Shown: positions 32,918-42,854 of the stretch, one piece after another | Layout of the letters: each line of letters starts with the position of its first letter | Position numbering within the stretch: the stretch's first letter is position 1 | Assembly: GCA_009746045.1 (NCBI GenBank) | Contig: RPFO01000156.1 | Span: 6,722,914 to 6,786,913, forward strand | Length of the DNA: 64,000 nt | Direction: 5' to 3' | DNA from: Mesostigma viride | Lineage: Eukaryota > Streptophyta > Mesostigmatophyceae > Mesostigmatales > Mesostigmataceae | Notes under the pieces: model-generated | The model's database searches: none | What the model saw: only the letters and a program-made list of their open reading frames with translations | What the model was told of the DNA's origin: nothing | Program-made: the position numbers and the translations under genes

Positions 32918-35900
32918 ACGCACACGCACGCGCACGCGCACACGCACGCGCACGCGCACGCGCACGCGCACGCGCACGCGCACGCGCACGCACACGCACA
33001 CGCACACGCACACGCACACGCACACGCACACGCACACGCACACGCACACGCACACGCACACGCACAGGCACACGCACACGCACACACACACACACACACA
33101 CAGCACTACACGTCATACACACACACAGCACTACACGTCATACAAACACAATACGCCGGGTGGAATGACAGCAGTGCCAGGAACATGGACACTATGGTGA
33201 GCTTAAAAAGATAAGCAGGGGAGGCGTCCAGTGATTAACGGGTACTACAAGCGATACATCTAGCCAAACAGGACATGCCATGGCCTCTAGTCAAAACCAT
33301 AGTATGTCCAGTCGCACACAAAACCGCCACAGACTAAACCATCGCATCCTCCACCCACCGACATACTTCTCCTCCAACACACACATGCAGACTTGCACGT
33401 AAACACTCCATGTGTGGCGGGCACGTTCCCCGACAACCTGCAGCAAATGACAACAGCTAACGCTGCCCGAGGCAACCCTATGGATTCAGGGTCCAGCGCC
33501 GCACGAGGCACAGCATCATGCAAGACCTAGTACCGTGCACGCGGTCTATAGCACACACGGCCCACCGCGGGCTGACTTGACCCACCACTAGAATCGTGGG
33601 CTTGGAATCGAACCACCCTCGCAGGCAGCCCAGCATCGCGGGCTGACTCGACCCACCGCCTCGAGCTGATTCCACCCACCTTGACGGTGAGGATGCCGGC
33701 CACCTTTAGAATCACGTCCTTCGGCGACGTCCACCCGGACAGCTTGCCCGTGAGCTTCACGCCGATCACTTTCGGGCACTTGAGCTCCCAGGGCAGGCCG
33801 GCCATGACGTCCACCGCGTCTGCTCCTCCTACGCCGACCGCGCACATGCCGAGGCCGCCCGCGTTGGGCGTGTGGCTGTCGGTGCCGATCATCATGCCAC
33901 CTGGCAGACAGGGAAGGGGGGCAAGAGAGGGAATTGGGAAGAGAGAGGGGTGATGGGTGGTGGTTGAGGGTAAATTAGCAAAGGGGGGGGAGCAAGTGAA
34001 GGGGGGGAGGACGCAGGTGGACAAAGAGCACCATGAGCCACCGAAAAACACGTTCCAAGTTCAAGCACACCAGCAGGCGAGGAGGAAAGATAGAAGGGGC
34101 CGCCAACGGGGGGGGGCTCATAGCAGTCCTGGAGGAGAGGGGAAAAGGACGACTGGGATGGGAGGGCAAACAGGCAAGAGATGAGGTACATGGGAAGGCA
34201 TACTCCAGGCCAGACACAAACCTTGCCCCAAGGCTAGCGTGCACAGCCTACACTGCCCTCTCCCCCCTTACCCAGTATGAGGTTTATACCCCTCCCCCCC
34301 CTCCCCCCCCTCACAAGTGGGCTTTACTCTCCCCCATGACTCTCCCTATGAAGGCACATGGATGACCAAATGAATGAGTGGACCCTACTGCCAGCAAACC
34401 CACCCATCCCCTCTCCTAACTGAAATGAGCAATTACTCCCCCTCCCCTACCTGGGAACGCGTAATTCTCGAGCACAATCTGGTGGATGATGCCGCTGCCC
34501 GGGCGCCAGAACCCAAGGCCGTACTTGGCCGAGGCGGTGGCCAGGAAGTCGTACACCTCCTTGTTTACATCCTTGGCGCGGTTGAGGTCCGCTACGCCGC
34601 CGTACGCCTTGCCTGCTGTGGTCGCCTGGGGGGGAGAAAGCAGTAGAACCGCCGGATGGGAGGGGGGTTTGGCGTGGGGGGGTGGGGGGGTGCGGGGTGG
34701 GGGGGGCAAAGAGGCAGGTAGGCTTTTATACTATCCGCGTGGTGCATCCAAATGGCATACATAGGTACGGGGGGCGATGAGAGGCATGCACCGTGCGTGC
34801 GCGGGCGTGGCATGCATGGACGAGCATGCGCACAATGCCTCGCACCAGGCGAGAAAGGGGAAGCGGAGTGATCTGTCGCATGGCATCGGAAAAGGGGACC
34901 TTTTGCGACAAAACAACGGTGTGATTGGACAGGCACTATAATCGGACAGGGAACAGTACATATGGCAAGTGAGCGACAAGGAGCGAGCGATCAAGCAAGG
35001 AAGCAAGCCTGCAGATGACTCATCAGCAATTGGGTCTTTGCTCCACAGGCCTCAGTGGCCTCACACAGCCATCACTCGTCCGGTGGTTGGACTCCAATTA
35101 CAAAGCGCGAGTGTCATGGCTTGGCACCAGACAGTGACCCAGAACTCAATCAGGTCGTCGCACTGCACTCGGCGCAGGGGCATACAAAAACATTCTACAT
35201 GCTGGCATCCGCCAACACCCACCCACCTCGATCAAGTGGTCGCAGTGCACCGTCGACGGCACGGCGGTCTTGGGAAGCCCCGATGACACAAATTGAAGCA
35301 GCGCCATCTGTGCCGTGGCGTCCTGCATGGCCACGCGGTCTGCGAGAAGGGGGTGGGGTCGGGGGGTGGGGCAGAGGCGCATATTAGCAGCGCGCATAGC
35401 GGCAGGCACATGGTTACATAGGTGCAAAACACACACACTGTCCTGCATCGTTCCGCCGGGTTGAGGGAGGGCAAGGTGCCGGTGCGCGAAGAAGCAGAAG
35501 CAGGGGCACCGGTAAAAAGAGGAAACAAACACACATGCACCTACAAACCATCCTGCCACGTGGTCTAGGGGTGGGGCAGGGTCTTGGTGATGGGTAGGGG
35601 ACGCCGGCGGTGTGCGCAACCACACGGGATACTGGTGATAGGGGCACAACAACAGGGAGTACCGGTGATAGGGGCGAAACGGGGGGCATCCCATGCAAAG
35701 ACCAACCATGCGTAGGTGCAACGCGGAAATGCACATGGGCATACATACCAGGCCGGAGGCACCGGGGTCCAAACGAGCACAAACCCAAACGCCATGGGTG
35801 ACGCACGGGCAACTCATGGGCACATAAAGGCATGGGTGGAGGTCAGAGGAGCACGTGGCGTGCAACACCTTAGGGCCCCAGTGCACGTCACGTGCAACGC

Positions 35901-38477
35901 CCTAGGGCACACAATGGGGCATGCACTAGGGCATATAATAGGGCTTACCTGTTCTCCCTCCCTCCCTCCCTCCCTCCCTCCCTCCCTCCCTCCCTCCCTC
36001 CCTCCCTCCCTCCCTCCCTCCCTCCCTCCCTCCCTCCCTCCCTCCCTCCTCCCTCCCTCCCTCCCTCCCTCCCTCCCTCCCTCCCTCCCTCCCTCCCTCC
36101 CTCCCTCCCTCCCTCCCTCCCTCCCTCCCTCCCTCCCTCCCTCCCTCCCTCCCTCCCTCCCTCCCTCCCTCCCTCCCTCCCTCCGCCCCCCCCTCTCTCG
36201 CTGTGTGTGTCTGTCCCCCTCCCCCCTCCCGTGTCTGATACGTACCGGGCCGCAGGCGCAGATACGAGCTGCCGCGCTTGATCTCCTGCCCCTTGGGGTC
36301 GTCCAGGTGGCCGTACACCACCTTCTCGGCAAGCGTGAGCGGCTTGTTCAGGCGGGAGCGCACCACCTGGGGGAGGGGAGGGGGAGAACAAGGGGGGGAA
36401 AGTGCGTGGGCGGGTAGGGTGTGGATATTGGGGGGTCAGGGGTGTGGGGAACCAGGGGTGGTTGTGGGTGGGAAGAAAGGGGGAAGAAAGGGGGGAAGAA
36501 AGGGGGGAAGAAAGGGGGGAAGAAAGGGGGGGAGAAAGGGGGGGAGAAAGGGGGGGAAGAAAGGGGGGAAGAAAGGGGGGGAGAAAGGGAAGGGAGAAAG
36601 GGGGGAAGAAAGGGGGGAAGAAAGGGGGGAAGAAAGGGGGGAAGAAAGGGGGGGAGAAAGGGGGGGAGAAAGGGGGGGAGAAAGGGGGGGAAGAAAGGGG
36701 GGAAGAAAGGGGGGAAGAAAGGGGGGAAGAAAGGGGGGAAGAAAGGGGGGGAAGAAAGGGGGGAGAAAGGGGGGGAAGAAAGGGGGGAAGAAAGGGGGGA
36801 AGAAAGGGGGGGAAGAAAGGGGGGGAAGAAAGGGGGGGAAGAAAGGGGGGGAAGAAAGGGGGGAAGAAAGGGGGGAAGAAAGGGGGGAAGAAAGGGGGGG
36901 AAGAAAGGGGGGGAAGAAAGGGGGAAGAAAGGGGGGAAGAAAGGGGGGAAGAAAGGGGGGAAGAAAGGGGGGAAGAAAGGGGGGAAGAAAGGGGGGGAAG
37001 AAAGGGGGGAAGAAAGGGGGGGCAGAAAGGGGGGGGAGAAAGGGGGGGAGGGTAAGGGGGGGGAGAAAGGGGGGGAGGGTAAGGTTAGGGTTAGAATTTG
37101 GGTAAGGGGTAGGGTTAGGGTTGGTAAAACGGACAGTGGAACTGTGACATTACAGTATTTGACCCCGAGCAACCTGCAAAGATTCGTCCCTTCTCTCTTT
37201 GAGCATTCGAAATCTTTCCAGTGCCACTTCAAAATGTCTTTCTGAGTTCCACATGGGATAGGAAGGCAAGTCCGTGCTTTTGAGCCTCGCACTGGCTCCA
37301 TTGTTTAGTCCCCTCAACCCTACTGAGCTTGCATGGAAGCCTCAACATGCAAATAGGACACGGGAACATTGCACACCAAGTACAGACGAGTGACAGGGCC
37401 GGTAAAAAATGGGGGCTTTCCAAATCAATTATACCGACACAACGCGGGGCCATGGCAACAGACGGGCAGGCCAGTGGTGGATGTGGTGCCACCAGGGACG
37501 AAATATACGTGCTTTACGCCGGCAGCTGCACAATGCTAGCAACAACCGCCCATGGCTGAAAAATGTGCTGCTAGATGGCTCTACATGGAAGCAGATGGGC
37601 TTAGAACGGCTATGTGCGTACAATAATACGTGGCCATCATAAGGCTTCAAACCGATTCACAAATGGGCCAGAAAGAAAATGTGCCGTATTCTTGGACTAT
37701 TTTGGCAGGGGAAGATTTGGTGGAAATGTAGGAAAGAAAAAACATAAAGAAAAAATTCTGCCAGGGACGTAACGGCAGGGTAGCACACAAAGAACAACTT
37801 GCGTTGTGAAGAAAAAGTGACAGCTAAGCAAGCTGTCATCCATGCACGTGGAAACAACTGGCGGAGGGATTATGCCAGCCGCAAACAGTACGACGCAGTG
37901 CGCACAGTACAGTGGCAGCCACATTCATCTCGTGCCATTGATTCTAGTTCGCAAGTAACCGTCTTCTGTCGCAGCCACATTTCCACACACCAAGAGCGGT
38001 GACAAGGCCCACGAATGTATCCTTGCCGCAGAAAAAGACGCACGATTCGCCACGCACCTTGAGATTCTCTTCGATGCGCTTGTAATTAACGTGCTGATCC
38101 GGCTCCCATTTGCTCATAGGCACGCCGCTCATCGCACGAGCCACAAAGTAAGGAGAATTCCTGGCAAGCGTGCATGGAGGAAGCCTTTCTCGCAGGACAT
38201 TGGGAGCCAAGGCCTGCGCGATCATCACGAGAAAAAAATGGAGGGGATTAAAAAATTAGAACGCGCCGGGACGAATTGAAACACATAGAAAATTAAATGC
38301 GCCAACTCCTTCAATACAGAAGCAGACATTGAAAGATCATCTCGGTTTTCCGTCCGAGTGAGACATATAATCGCTCTGCTGACATCATGGCCTCGTAAAA
38401 ACGACATTTCGAATTCTGCCTACCGATAGGCGCTGCCGCGCGCCGCCTCGCAGCATTTGGACCAAAGCGGAAGCCAT
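26426..38477 (-). CDS. ACO: Aconitate hydratase, mitochondrial type, 14 exons
   Basis: Converts citrate to isocitrate via cis-aconitate in the TCA cycle; [4Fe-4S] enzyme. Exons in coding order: 38477-38424, 38213-38058, 36366-36246, 35339-35227, 34625-34451, 33900-33680, 32480-32322, 31653-31536, 31070-30796, 30104-29898, 29394-29302, 28421-28104, 27260-26997, 26563-26426. All GT-AG, phases agree; 2412 nt, 803 aa. Exon 1 plus early exon 2 give an Arg-rich presequence ([18 protein letters not shown]...), fitting mitochondrial import. Motifs: [54 protein letters not shown] and [11 protein letters not shown]. Cluster cysteines C407, C470 and C473 have the 63- and 3-residue spacing of bovine C358/C421/C424. 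Also [22 protein letters not shown] and C-terminal [12 protein letters not shown]. It belongs to the mitochondrial aconitase subfamily, not the longer IRP1-like form used by land plants. Introns carry many simple repeats. It diverges from the MAPK gene. Confidence 0.96.
28730..28893. repeat. (GCATTATTA)n minisatellite in aconitase intron 11
   Basis: Nine-base GCATTATTA units mixed with six-base GCATTA units. Intronic, noncoding. Confidence 0.95.
31725..31815. repeat. (GGGGGTGGGT)n array in aconitase intron 7
   Basis: G-rich GGGTGGGTGG units adjoining exon 8 on its acceptor side. On the transcribed (minus) strand it reads as a C-rich pyrimidine tract about 70 bp from the acceptor. Confidence 0.9.
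32628..32696. repeat. 15-bp minisatellite in aconitase intron 6
   Basis: About five copies of GGTGGCGTGCAGGTT (alternating GGTGGTGTGCAGGTT). Confidence 0.9.
32846..33105. repeat. (CA)n/(CACG)n array in aconitase intron 6
   Basis: Starts as (AC)n, becomes (GCACAC/GCGCAC)n, then (ACGCAC)n, then (AC)n again; about 260 bp. Open frames through it are low-complexity artefacts. Confidence 0.97.
33540..33690 (-). repeat. Repeated donor-side block next to aconitase exon 6
   Basis: On the minus strand exon 6 ends GTCAAG then GTGGGTGGAATCAGC. Downstream in the intron GGTGGGTCGAGTCAGCCCGC, GGTGGGTCAAGTCAGCCCGC and a shorter GGTGGGCCG recur, giving three further GTGGGT-like donor contexts within about 140 bp. 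Confidence 0.65.
35953..36184. repeat. (CCCT)n array in aconitase intron 3
   Basis: Almost pure CCCT tetranucleotides (one CCT slip) about 60 bp beyond the exon 3 donor; on the transcribed strand it is (GGGA)n. Confidence 0.97.
36471..37075. repeat. (AAGGGGGGAAGA)n polypurine array in aconitase intron 2
   Basis: About fifty ~12-bp purine-only units (AAAGGGGGGAAG with 5-7 G), about 100 bp from exon 3. On the transcribed strand it is a very long pyrimidine tract upstream of the exon 3 acceptor. Confidence 0.97.
37076..37125. repeat. Short TTAGGG-like interstitial telomere-type repeat
   Basis: GGTAAGGTTAGGGTTAG, then GGGTAAGGGGTAGGGTTAGG, contain several TTAGGG units at the end of the polypurine array. 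They could be degenerate slippage products of that array or an interstitial telomere-like patch. Confidence 0.5.
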
Positions 38478-39359
38478 AGCTATGCAGTGCGTCACCCTAG
38501 GCCCGCAAGCCTGCTGGCATAATAATTTCCTCGCACGCCCCACCCTGCTCCCGCTCGAATTTTCTAGCTCGCGTCACCTTGCCCTTGTCGTCGTCAACCC
38601 GGCGCCTGCAAAGTCCAGTTATGCCTGCCAAGCGTGCAAGGCGTCACCGCCGAGCTTCCCCCATGCCAGCTCCGCGAACTCTCATCAAGCGTGAAGCGTC
38701 AGGGGGTCGACGTGAAAGTCATGTGTGGGCACCACCAGGCCTTCTGCTGGCAGCAAAAGCACCCGATATTTTGGCTACCGTACGAGTCAGCGCCTGTTCA
38801 TTTCGTAGTCCCGCAATCAGCTGTTGTCAGCTGCACAAAGTACTACAGCGGAGGTTATTCGTACGAATCTTTAATGGCATTCTGATCAGACACTGACACA
38901 AATTCAGATCTCTTTATTACTCAATGTGCGGCAGATCTCTTTGTTACTCGGTGCGGGTTGTGGCTGCATGCAATTTTGGGATCGCCGGTCGACGACATCA
39001 GAAACGTTTTCCGGCGGACGGGGTTGGCAAATGGGAGTGAATCCCCGTGAAATCGTGCTCGCACGCCAGTTTATACGTGTCAACTGTGAAGTCCTTGCTG
39101 CTAGGATGGCAATAAATTTATCTCGCTGCGAGCGAATACGCAAGGAAGGACAGTGTAACCAAATATGGCTCTCATTTTCTTCTGTAGACGAGGCCAAAGT
39201 CCGGAAGGGATACAACTGATTCACGCATTTCGGCGTCTCTTGTCTGTATGACTTCCATCATCAGGGTGTAGTTGCTCGTACGAACACACAGGCCTATCCT
39301 GATATTCATTTGGTGTTAAGCCGCGCCTTGCCGCTCCCTGCTGCATTATCACAAAACAA
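38478..39359. promoter_or_regulatory. Shared upstream region of divergent aconitase and MAPK genes
   Basis: The two start codons lie 882 bp apart on opposite strands, so both promoters must lie here, or in one case within its neighbour. No TATA box or clear element was recognised. A protein-like frame at 38555-38884 overlaps (see separate entry). Confidence 0.5.
38555..38884 (+). other. Unassigned Cys/aromatic-rich ORF between aconitase and MAPK
   Basis: A candidate acceptor (TTTTCTAG, ending 38554) opens a 109-codon frame to TGA, with no ATG near its start. Residues such as VDVKVMCGHHQAFCWQQKHP and FVVPQSAVVSC look protein-like. The other two plus frames are also open over much of the stretch (e.g. 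an ATG at 38620 giving a basic MPAKRARRHRR-type frame), so none is convincing. No family recognised. Confidence 0.2.
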
Positions 39360-40556
39360 ATGAGCGAAGAAATTGATGCTCACATAACCCGCAAATATGA
39401 GATTTTGCAGCGCCTCGGCAAGGGGGCGTACGGCATTGTATGGAAAGCCGTTGAGAAGAAATCCCGCATGGTCGTCGCGCTGAAAAAGATTTTTGACGCC
39501 TTCCAGAATGCCACCGACGCGCAGCGCACATTCCGCGAGATCATGTTCCTGCAGGAAGTGCACAACCACGAGAACATCATCCGCCTGCTCAACGTGCTCA
39601 AGGCCGAGAACGACCGCGACATCTACCTCGTGTTCGAGTACATGGAGACCGACCTGCACGCGGTCATCCGCGCCAACATCCTGGAGGACATTCACAAGCA
39701 GTACACCATGTACCAGCTGCTCAAGTGCCTCAAGTACATGCACTCGGGCGACCTCATCCACCGCGACATCAAGCCGAGCAACCTGCTTCTCAACTCCGAG
39801 TGCCACGTGAAGGTCGCCGACTTTGGCCTCGCGCGTTCCGTCGCCCAGCTGAACAACATGACCGGCCCGAACCCGATCCTGACCGACTACGTGGCCACGC
39901 GCTGGTACCGAGCGCCCGAGATCCTCCTCGGCTCCACCAAGTACACCTTTGGTGTCGACCTCTGGTCGAGCGGGTGCATCCTGGGCGAGCTCCTGGGCGG
40001 AAAACCCATGTTCCAAGGGACCTCGACCATCAATCAACTCGACAAGATCATGGAAGTGACCGGCCGGCCGAGCGCCGACGACCTGGCCGCGATCCAATCC
40101 CCCTTTGCGGCGTCGATGCTCGATAACCTCCCCCCCACACAGACCAAGTCCCTGAGCTCCCTGTTCCCGACCGCGTCCCCTGAGGCACTCGATCTGCTCC
40201 GCCAGATGCTTCAGTTCAACCCCAAGAAACGGATCACTGCCACCGAGGCGCTCGCGCACCCGTACCTGGCGCAGTTCCACAACCCCGCGGACGAGCCCTC
40301 GCTCAAGCACAAAGTCACGATCCCCATCGACGACAACACCAAGTACTCCATCAACGACTACCGCGAGAAGCTGTACAGCGAGATCGTGCGGCGTAAGAAG
40401 GAGATCCGGAAGAAGCTGCGCGCGAGGGAGAACGCGGCTGCAGCCGCGGCAGCCACCGCGGGGGCGGGCAGCAGCGGCGGCGGCGGAGGGCACCACCACA
40501 GCGGGAGTAGTCACAACGGGTCGTCTGCCTCCCAGTCGCGCTCCAAGCAGCGGTGA
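39360..40556 (+). CDS. MAPK15: MAP kinase, ERK7/ERK8 (MAPK15) type
   Basis: Serine/threonine protein kinase, 398 aa, intronless. Seen: Gly-rich loop LGKGAYGIVWKA (20-30), ALKK lysine K42, the family signature FDAFQNATDAQRTFREI (45-61), METDLHAVIRANIL, catalytic loop IHRDIKPSN (D136), DFG D154, activation loop T175-D176-Y177 followed by VATRWYRAPE, and the CMGC insert. After ~residue 340 comes a basic stretch (RRKKEIRKKLR) and an Ala/Gly/His/Ser-rich tail. Known: ERK7/8 kinases autoactivate on the loop and act at basal bodies and cilia in several eukaryotes; the animal TEY motif is TDY here. The tail is much shorter than in human ERK8 (about 544 aa). ACAAATGAG context and homology support the start. 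A single-exon gene beside heavily split neighbours is notable and could reflect retroposition. Confidence 0.95.
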   Translation: MSEEIDAHITRKYEILQRLGKGAYGIVWKAVEKKSRMVVALKKIFDAFQNATDAQRTFREIMFLQEVHNHENIIRLLNVLKAENDRDIYLVFEYMETDLHAVIRANILEDIHKQYTMYQLLKCLKYMHSGDLIHRDIKPSNLLLNSECHVKVADFGLARSVAQLNNMTGPNPILTDYVATRWYRAPEILLGSTKYTFGVDLWSSGCILGELLGGKPMFQGTSTINQLDKIMEVTGRPSADDLAAIQSPFAASMLDNLPPTQTKSLSSLFPTASPEALDLLRQMLQFNPKKRITATEALAHPYLAQFHNPADEPSLKHKVTIPIDDNTKYSINDYREKLYSEIVRRKKEIRKKLRARENAAAAAAATAGAGSSGGGGGHHHSGSSHNGSSASQSRSKQR

Positions 40557-42060
40557 CGAGGCTGCCTCTATTTTTTTGTCGTTTGGCCATGGTGCCTTTG
40601 GTTCTTCCGTGCCAGCACAGCAAAGGGCTGCCGACAGATCAGCGCAGGGCTTTGTGGAGGCGGCTCCTCCGTCAGGGGTCGCACCTCCGTGTTCTCGCCG
40701 TAGGCACTCCGTTTTCGTGGGTGGGGGGGAGCTATCCTGCCCTGTGTGCGCGGGTCCTGCTCTGCGCGTGGGCTTCGCCCTGCGTGTGGGCAGGTAGGGA
40801 GCACTGCGGCTCTGGGCTCGGTATAGTTCTCGTCCCTGGACGATGCTGTGTGCTGGCAGCACCGCAACAGGGGGATGTGCTGGCGGCACGCGGTCATCTG
40901 GTTAGTGCGGCGGCGTCCCTGTGGGGTTATCCGCCGCACGTGCCGGTGCTTGATGGCATCTGGGGGCGTCGGGCTGCCAGCGTTTGGTGGCCTCGGGGGG
41001 TTCGCACGACTCACCTGTCGTACTGGGTGGCTGGCGTTGATGATGGCTACGCTACGTTCATGATGTATGGGGCTGACGGGTGATGCTCCCGCGCTTGTGC
41101 AGTATCGAAGCAGAAGAGGGATGCCATGCAGCGTGCATGCCCAAGGGGGGCGGGGGGGGCAGCACGCATGGGTTGGCAGGCAGCATGAGCCTGGCGATGT
41201 GATGTGGCGGTACCAGCTGGCCTACATGGCCACCCAGGAGAAGCGCCCGCGGCCACCCAGGCCCGTGGTTTGATTGCGGCCTGTCTGTCTGGGTGCCCCA
41301 TTGCCACGTGCTGGGTGGTGCGGAGCTGTGCAGGGTGTTGGCGGGAGGGCGTAGGCGATGCACAGACCGGGAAGTTGACATGGCGTGGGATGGGATCTTA
41401 CGAAGACATGGGCCTGGATCTTGGAAGGGGCGACCGAGCGGGCTTGTCATTGCTGTGCATGATTGGACGTTGTGCATGGTTGATGCCTTGCCTGGTGTGC
41501 GTGCTGTGTGCGCAAGCCCCCGGGATACGCGTGTGGGCATGTGATGGGCGAATTTGTTGCGTCGGCCGCATTTGTTGGCCCCAACATGTGGCACTGTGTT
41601 TACAATCTCTGTCTTCATCCTTGTAGTGTTTGGAGTAGGGATATCGGTAATGCAGGTTCTGGCCATGGCCGACAGTACCTCTTTTCATGCCCAAAGGTGT
41701 ACAATATACTAAGTGAGACTAATAATATTCGTCAGGGAGATTCGCCTGCTACAGTAGATACCACGTCCCCTGGCTGGTAGTAAAGGATGACATTGATTAT
41801 GTTTGCTCTAATTTTTTCCTGTCGCGTCTAACGTCTGCTTTAGGCTGTGCTACTGTCAGCAAGTTGGTTTTAGCTTCATTATTCCTGAGTTCCTGGGAGA
41901 TAGCCCCTATCTCGTATTGTTGCCGCACATATTCTTTTTTTTAATAGAGATTAAATTCTACGTATGTACAATGAAACTATGTAATTCTATCATAGTATTC
42001 GAACACCCTGTTGACAGCACCATACAGTAAGTGAGACTGGTTGGACATCTCTTTGATACT
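40557..42060. other. MAPK 3' flank, no gene seen
   Basis: GC-rich at first, AT-rich after about 41750. No recognised coding sequence; no AATAAA close to the stop. The phrase GTAAGTGAGA repeats at about 42027 and 42062 just before a SINE fragment. Confidence 0.4.
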
Positions 42061-42068
42061 GTAAGTGA

Positions 42069-42150
42069 GATAAATTAATTAATCAAACCTGTGCTCCCGT
42101 TGGGGAGTCACGGAGCACCGGAGTGCTTTTAAATTAATCACTGTATATGC
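42069..42150 (-). mobile_element. 3' fragment of the SINE-like family
   Basis: AATTAATTAATC followed by GTGCTCCCGTTGGGGAGTCA and CGGAGCACCGGAGTGCTTTT match 18668-18720, i.e. tail, hairpin and AGTGCTTTT block in minus orientation. It then joins directly to LINE RT sequence, so the two may belong to one chimeric insertion. Confidence 0.6.
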
Positions 42151-42159
42151 ACAACCCTT

Positions 42160-42276
42160 CACCACGGGGTGTGGCAAGCTAGGTTGTGTCCTGTCCCCAT
42201 ATCTCTTCATTATTGTCGTGGATCACGTCATGCGCCGGGCACGTGCGCGCTTTACTGCTCTGAAGGGGTTCGAGCC
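42160..42276 (+). pseudogene. LINE reverse transcriptase fragment (plus strand, 5' part)
   Basis: GCVLSPYLFIIVVDHVMRR followed by ARARFTALKGFEPG is clear RT motif sequence in one frame from 42182, preceded out of frame by GVWQA. It stops at a (TTAA)n block where a minus-strand LINE fragment is inserted; the plus copy resumes near 42855. Confidence 0.7.
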
Positions 42277-42850
42277 CGGCTTAATTAATTAATTAATAGA
42301 CACGTGACTGCGTCACGTGAGCATAAGTCCTCAGTGGGAGGGGAACATGGGATGGAATGGATGGTATATGCTATCATCTAGGTCCTAGTTACAGGGGTGT
42401 GGGCACCGCGGCCCGAATCGCTATGAATGCCATACTTGGTCACACGCGGAGCCCCCACAGGCTTGGGGGTGGTCTCCTTCATCACTACTTGCCATCTATC
42501 CTTGCGCACCATCTGCCTCCATATTACAGACAAACCAGGAGGCTGCCCGGGGGTGAGCCCGTCACGTCTAGCGTAGCACATGTCCATGCCGAGTCTATCA
42601 CGATAAGTCCACGGGTGGCGGCCCTGCCGCGCGCGGCCGGGGGCACGCCAGGTGAGGACATATCGCCCAGGCTGGGCGGGCTTGGTGCCAGCTAGTCTAT
42701 CTGATGTATCTACCTGATCTGTGCGGGCCAGGTGCCCGGCTAGGCCCAGGCGCCTGTGCCTAATAATGTGGGAAACATAGGGCAAATCAGCGTACAAATC
42801 CTCATTACTAATGTGCAAACCAAAGGGGATGTTAAGGGACATCCTTAACG
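42277..42850 (-). pseudogene. LINE C-terminal fragment inserted in another LINE copy
   Basis: A minus-strand frame from 42842 to 42378 carries RRLGLAGHLARTDQVDTSDR and later HPWTYRDRLGMDMC, the tail seen in LINE ORF2 proteins. Its 3' region (to 42277) has the CACGTGAC/GTCACGTG hairpin and (TTAA)n tail. It splits the plus-strand LINE copy between its SPYLFI and YxDD motifs. No target-site duplication was recognised. Confidence 0.65.
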
Positions 42851-42854
42851 AGCG

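Noticed and set aside
32318..33131. Cys-Val and Ala-Arg repeat ORFs
   Set aside because: Translation of the (CA)n/(CACG)n array inside an aconitase intron.
35716..37301. Gly/Lys/Arg- and Pro/Ser-rich ORFs over 200 codons
   Set aside because: Translation of (CCCT)n and polypurine arrays in aconitase introns 2 and 3.
39306..40889. 527-codon frame antisense to the MAPK gene
   Set aside because: Mirror of a GC-rich coding sequence; no motif, and the sense strand encodes a complete kinase.
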